Positions 6,447 to 7,997 of a stretch of DNA of 7,997 nt are shown here, piece by piece. The translations under genes and the position numbers were made by a program. The notes beneath the pieces were generated by a model. The model worked only from the letters and a program-made list of their open reading frames with translations, was not told the DNA's origin and ran no database searches. Source of the stretch: Deltaproteobacteria bacterium (GTDB lineage Bacteria; Desulfobacterota; JAENJC01); the NCBI GenBank assembly GCA_016844545.1, contig JAENJC010000046.1:1-7997 (forward strand), written 5' to 3'. The first letter of the stretch is position 1; the number at the start of each line of letters is the position of its first letter.

Positions 6447-7340
6447 ATGAAAAATGACAGGAAAAAACTGGCGCTGATAGGCTCCAACGGCATGCTGGCC
6501 CGGATGGTAAGGCATGTCGTGCCGTCCGCCTATGATGTGACCTCCTTTGATCTGCCTGATTTTGACATAACCGACCGGGACCTGGTTCTATCTGCCATGA
6601 TGCATCTCAGTCCTCATGTCATAGTGAATTGCGCCGCATACACCGATGTTGACGGGTGTGAAACAAACGAGGAACTTGCCCTTCGGGTAAACGGCAAAGG
6701 TCCGGGATATCTTGCAGAAGCGGCCCTGGAGATAGGCTCCACACTTGTGCATATCTCCACTGATTATGTCCTTGCAGGAGATAAAACTGAACCTTATTCT
6801 GAGGACGATCCGACCGGTCCCCTCTCCGCGTACGGGCGAAGCAAGCTCGAAGGGGAAACGGCTATTGTGACCAGCGGGCTCGCGCGTTACTTCATTATCC
6901 GCACCAGTTGGTTGTACGGACCTGGAGGCAAGAATTTTGTGGAAACCATTCTAAGGCTTGCAGGGGAGCGGGAGGAGCTGCGGATTGTAGCAGACCAGCA
7001 AGGTTCCCCCACATACACAGAAGACCTGGCCAATGCCGTCTTCTCACTGCTGGAGACGCAAGGCGCGCGGAGGCCGTATGGAATATACAATTTTTCCAAT
7101 GCAGGTTCATGCTCCTGGTATGAATTTGCCGTAGAAATCGTCAGGTTGGCGAAGTCAAATAAGTTGCCGGTAAAGGTAGAGCGTATTATACCAATCCGTA
7201 CTGAAGATTTTCCACTGCCTGCAAAACGTCCCTCTTATTCTATTTTTTCCAAACAGAAATATGAAACGATTACAGGGCGGACAATACCCGACTGGCGGGA
7301 AAGTCTGATTAAATACTTTACAGTTCGGCAAACAATTTAG
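6447..7340 (+). CDS. rmlD: dTDP-4-dehydrorhamnose reductase
   Basis: RmlD (RfbD) performs the last step of the pathway, NAD(P)H-dependent reduction of dTDP-4-keto-L-rhamnose to dTDP-L-rhamnose. It has 297 residues, the usual length. Visible: the N-terminal nucleotide-binding motif IGSNGMLA (11-18), NCAAYTDVDGCE (61-72), STDYVLAG (104-111), the catalytic YGRSK (Y129, K133), RTSWLYGPGGKNFV (152-165) and RPSYSIFS (261-268) near the C-terminus. Two small deviations from the forms I know: the third glycine of the nucleotide-binding motif is alanine (A18), and STDYVF-G reads STDYVLAG. Both are conservative and give no reason to doubt function. The ATG lies five bases after the rmlB stop with only a weak purine-rich site (GATAGAG) before it, so translation probably depends on coupling to rmlB. 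rmlA follows 16 bases downstream. Confidence 0.95.
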   Translation: MKNDRKKLALIGSNGMLARMVRHVVPSAYDVTSFDLPDFDITDRDLVLSAMMHLSPHVIVNCAAYTDVDGCETNEELALRVNGKGPGYLAEAALEIGSTLVHISTDYVLAGDKTEPYSEDDPTGPLSAYGRSKLEGETAIVTSGLARYFIIRTSWLYGPGGKNFVETILRLAGEREELRIVADQQGSPTYTEDLANAVFSLLETQGARRPYGIYNFSNAGSCSWYEFAVEIVRLAKSNKLPVKVERIIPIRTEDFPLPAKRPSYSIFSKQKYETITGRTIPDWRESLIKYFTVRQTI

Positions 7341-7356
7341 AGAGGAGAGGGAAGGG

Positions 7357-7997
7357 ATGAGTGGAACAATAAAAGGCATAATCCTTGCCGGAGGCGCAGG
7401 CACCCGGCTGCACCCGGCCACACTGGCTGTTTCAAAACAACTGCTGCCGGTATTCGACAAACCTATGATCTACTATCCTCTAAGCACCCTCATGCTGGCT
7501 GGGATACGCGATATACTTGTTATTTCCACACCACAGGATACCTCGCGCTTTCAGCAACTCCTTGGCGACGGCAGCCAATGGGGCTTCAACCTCCAATACG
7601 CCGTTCAGCCCAGCCCGGACGGCTTGGCGCAGGCCTTCATCATTGGCGACAACTTCATAGGTCAGGATCGCTCTGCTTTGGTATTGGGAGATAATCTATT
7701 CTACGGGCACGACTTTCATCATCTCCTTGACAATGCCTGCAAACGGGAGTCGGGAGCCAGCGTATTCGCCTACCATGTGCACGACCCTGAGCGTTACGGA
7801 GTGGCCGAATTTGACTCCACAGGAAAGGTCCTTTCCCTTGAAGAAAAGCCAGTGCATCCCAGATCCAACTACGCTGTTACAGGTCTCTATTTCTACGACC
7901 GGCAGGTCGTTTCGCTCGCCAAGAGCCTCAAGCCTTCGTCGCGGGGAGAACTGGAAATTACCGACCTGAATCGTCTTTATCTCGAACAGGGACAACT
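7357..7997 (+). CDS. rmlA: Glucose-1-phosphate thymidylyltransferase (partial, 3' end beyond window)
   Basis: RmlA (RfbA) joins dTTP and glucose-1-phosphate to dTDP-glucose, the first and feedback-controlled step of dTDP-L-rhamnose synthesis. I translated 213 codons from the ATG at 7357 with no stop; a full protein is about 290 residues, so roughly the last quarter is missing. Visible: the nucleotide-binding signature LAGGAGTRLHPATLAVSKQL (10-29) with catalytic R17 and K27, followed by LPVFDKPMIYYPLS (30-43); LGDNLFYG (110-117) with the metal-binding D112; PERYGVAEFD (144-153); LEEKP (161-165) with K164; SNYAVTGLYFYD (170-181); and RGELEITDLN (196-205). A purine-rich ribosome binding site (AGAGGAGAGGGAAGGG, 7341-7356) precedes the start. 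Nine of ten arginine codons are CGN. It is the third gene of an rmlB-rmlD-rmlA cluster; rmlC probably lies downstream. Confidence 0.96.
   Translation, partial: MSGTIKGIILAGGAGTRLHPATLAVSKQLLPVFDKPMIYYPLSTLMLAGIRDILVISTPQDTSRFQQLLGDGSQWGFNLQYAVQPSPDGLAQAFIIGDNFIGQDRSALVLGDNLFYGHDFHHLLDNACKRESGASVFAYHVHDPERYGVAEFDSTGKVLSLEEKPVHPRSNYAVTGLYFYDRQVVSLAKSLKPSSRGELEITDLNRLYLEQGQ

Overview
The window holds two divergent gene clusters that meet in an untranslated region of about 550 bases (4814-5367). No rRNA, tRNA, CRISPR array, transposase or integrase was seen. The left cluster is on the minus strand and its genes favour AGG/AGA for arginine. Together with the gene make-up (a short DksA, GalT next to GlgA, a GAF-GAF histidine kinase), this suggests a free-living Gram-negative bacterium of the Nitrospirota or deltaproteobacterial kind. 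That is recall-based inference; the taxon is not proven by the window.

Left cluster, in transcription order (minus strand): a short DksA-type zinc-finger regulator (4451-4813); a GalT-family hexose-1-phosphate nucleotidylyltransferase (3408-4406); glycogen synthase GlgA (1951-3411); a cytoplasmic GAF-GAF sensor histidine kinase (80-1951); and the first 27 codons of a receiver-domain response regulator (1-83, continuing beyond the window edge). The last four genes are joined by overlaps of 4, 1 and 4 bases (GTGA, TAGTG, ATGA), so they look like one translationally coupled transcription unit. A good sigma-70-like promoter (TTTACA, 17 bases, TATCAT) lies about 100 bases upstream of dksA. The unit joins carbon storage (nucleotide-sugar conversion and alpha-glucan synthesis) to a stringent-response-type RNA polymerase regulator and a two-component system.

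Right cluster (plus strand): rmlB (5368-6441), rmlD (6447-7340) and the first 213 codons of rmlA (7357 to the window end). These make dTDP-L-rhamnose from glucose-1-phosphate and dTTP, for O-antigen or another surface polysaccharide. rmlC, the fourth enzyme of the pathway, is not in the window. These genes mostly use CGN arginine codons (17 of 24 in rmlB, 9 of 10 in the visible part of rmlA), unlike dksA (4 of 13) and galT. The rml block therefore probably has a different history from the left cluster, as is common for surface-polysaccharide loci.

The central region holds the minus-strand promoter, an imperfect inverted repeat with CACAGAG-type arms (5068-5220) and a third copy of its core at 4829-4838, a possible plus-strand promoter around 5251-5277, and a GC-rich hairpin that overlaps the weak ribosome binding site of rmlB. 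No wholly new system is visible. The best leads are the coupled DksA-GalT-GlgA-kinase-regulator operon, the real substrate of the GalT homologue, and the repeat element at the junction of the two clusters.
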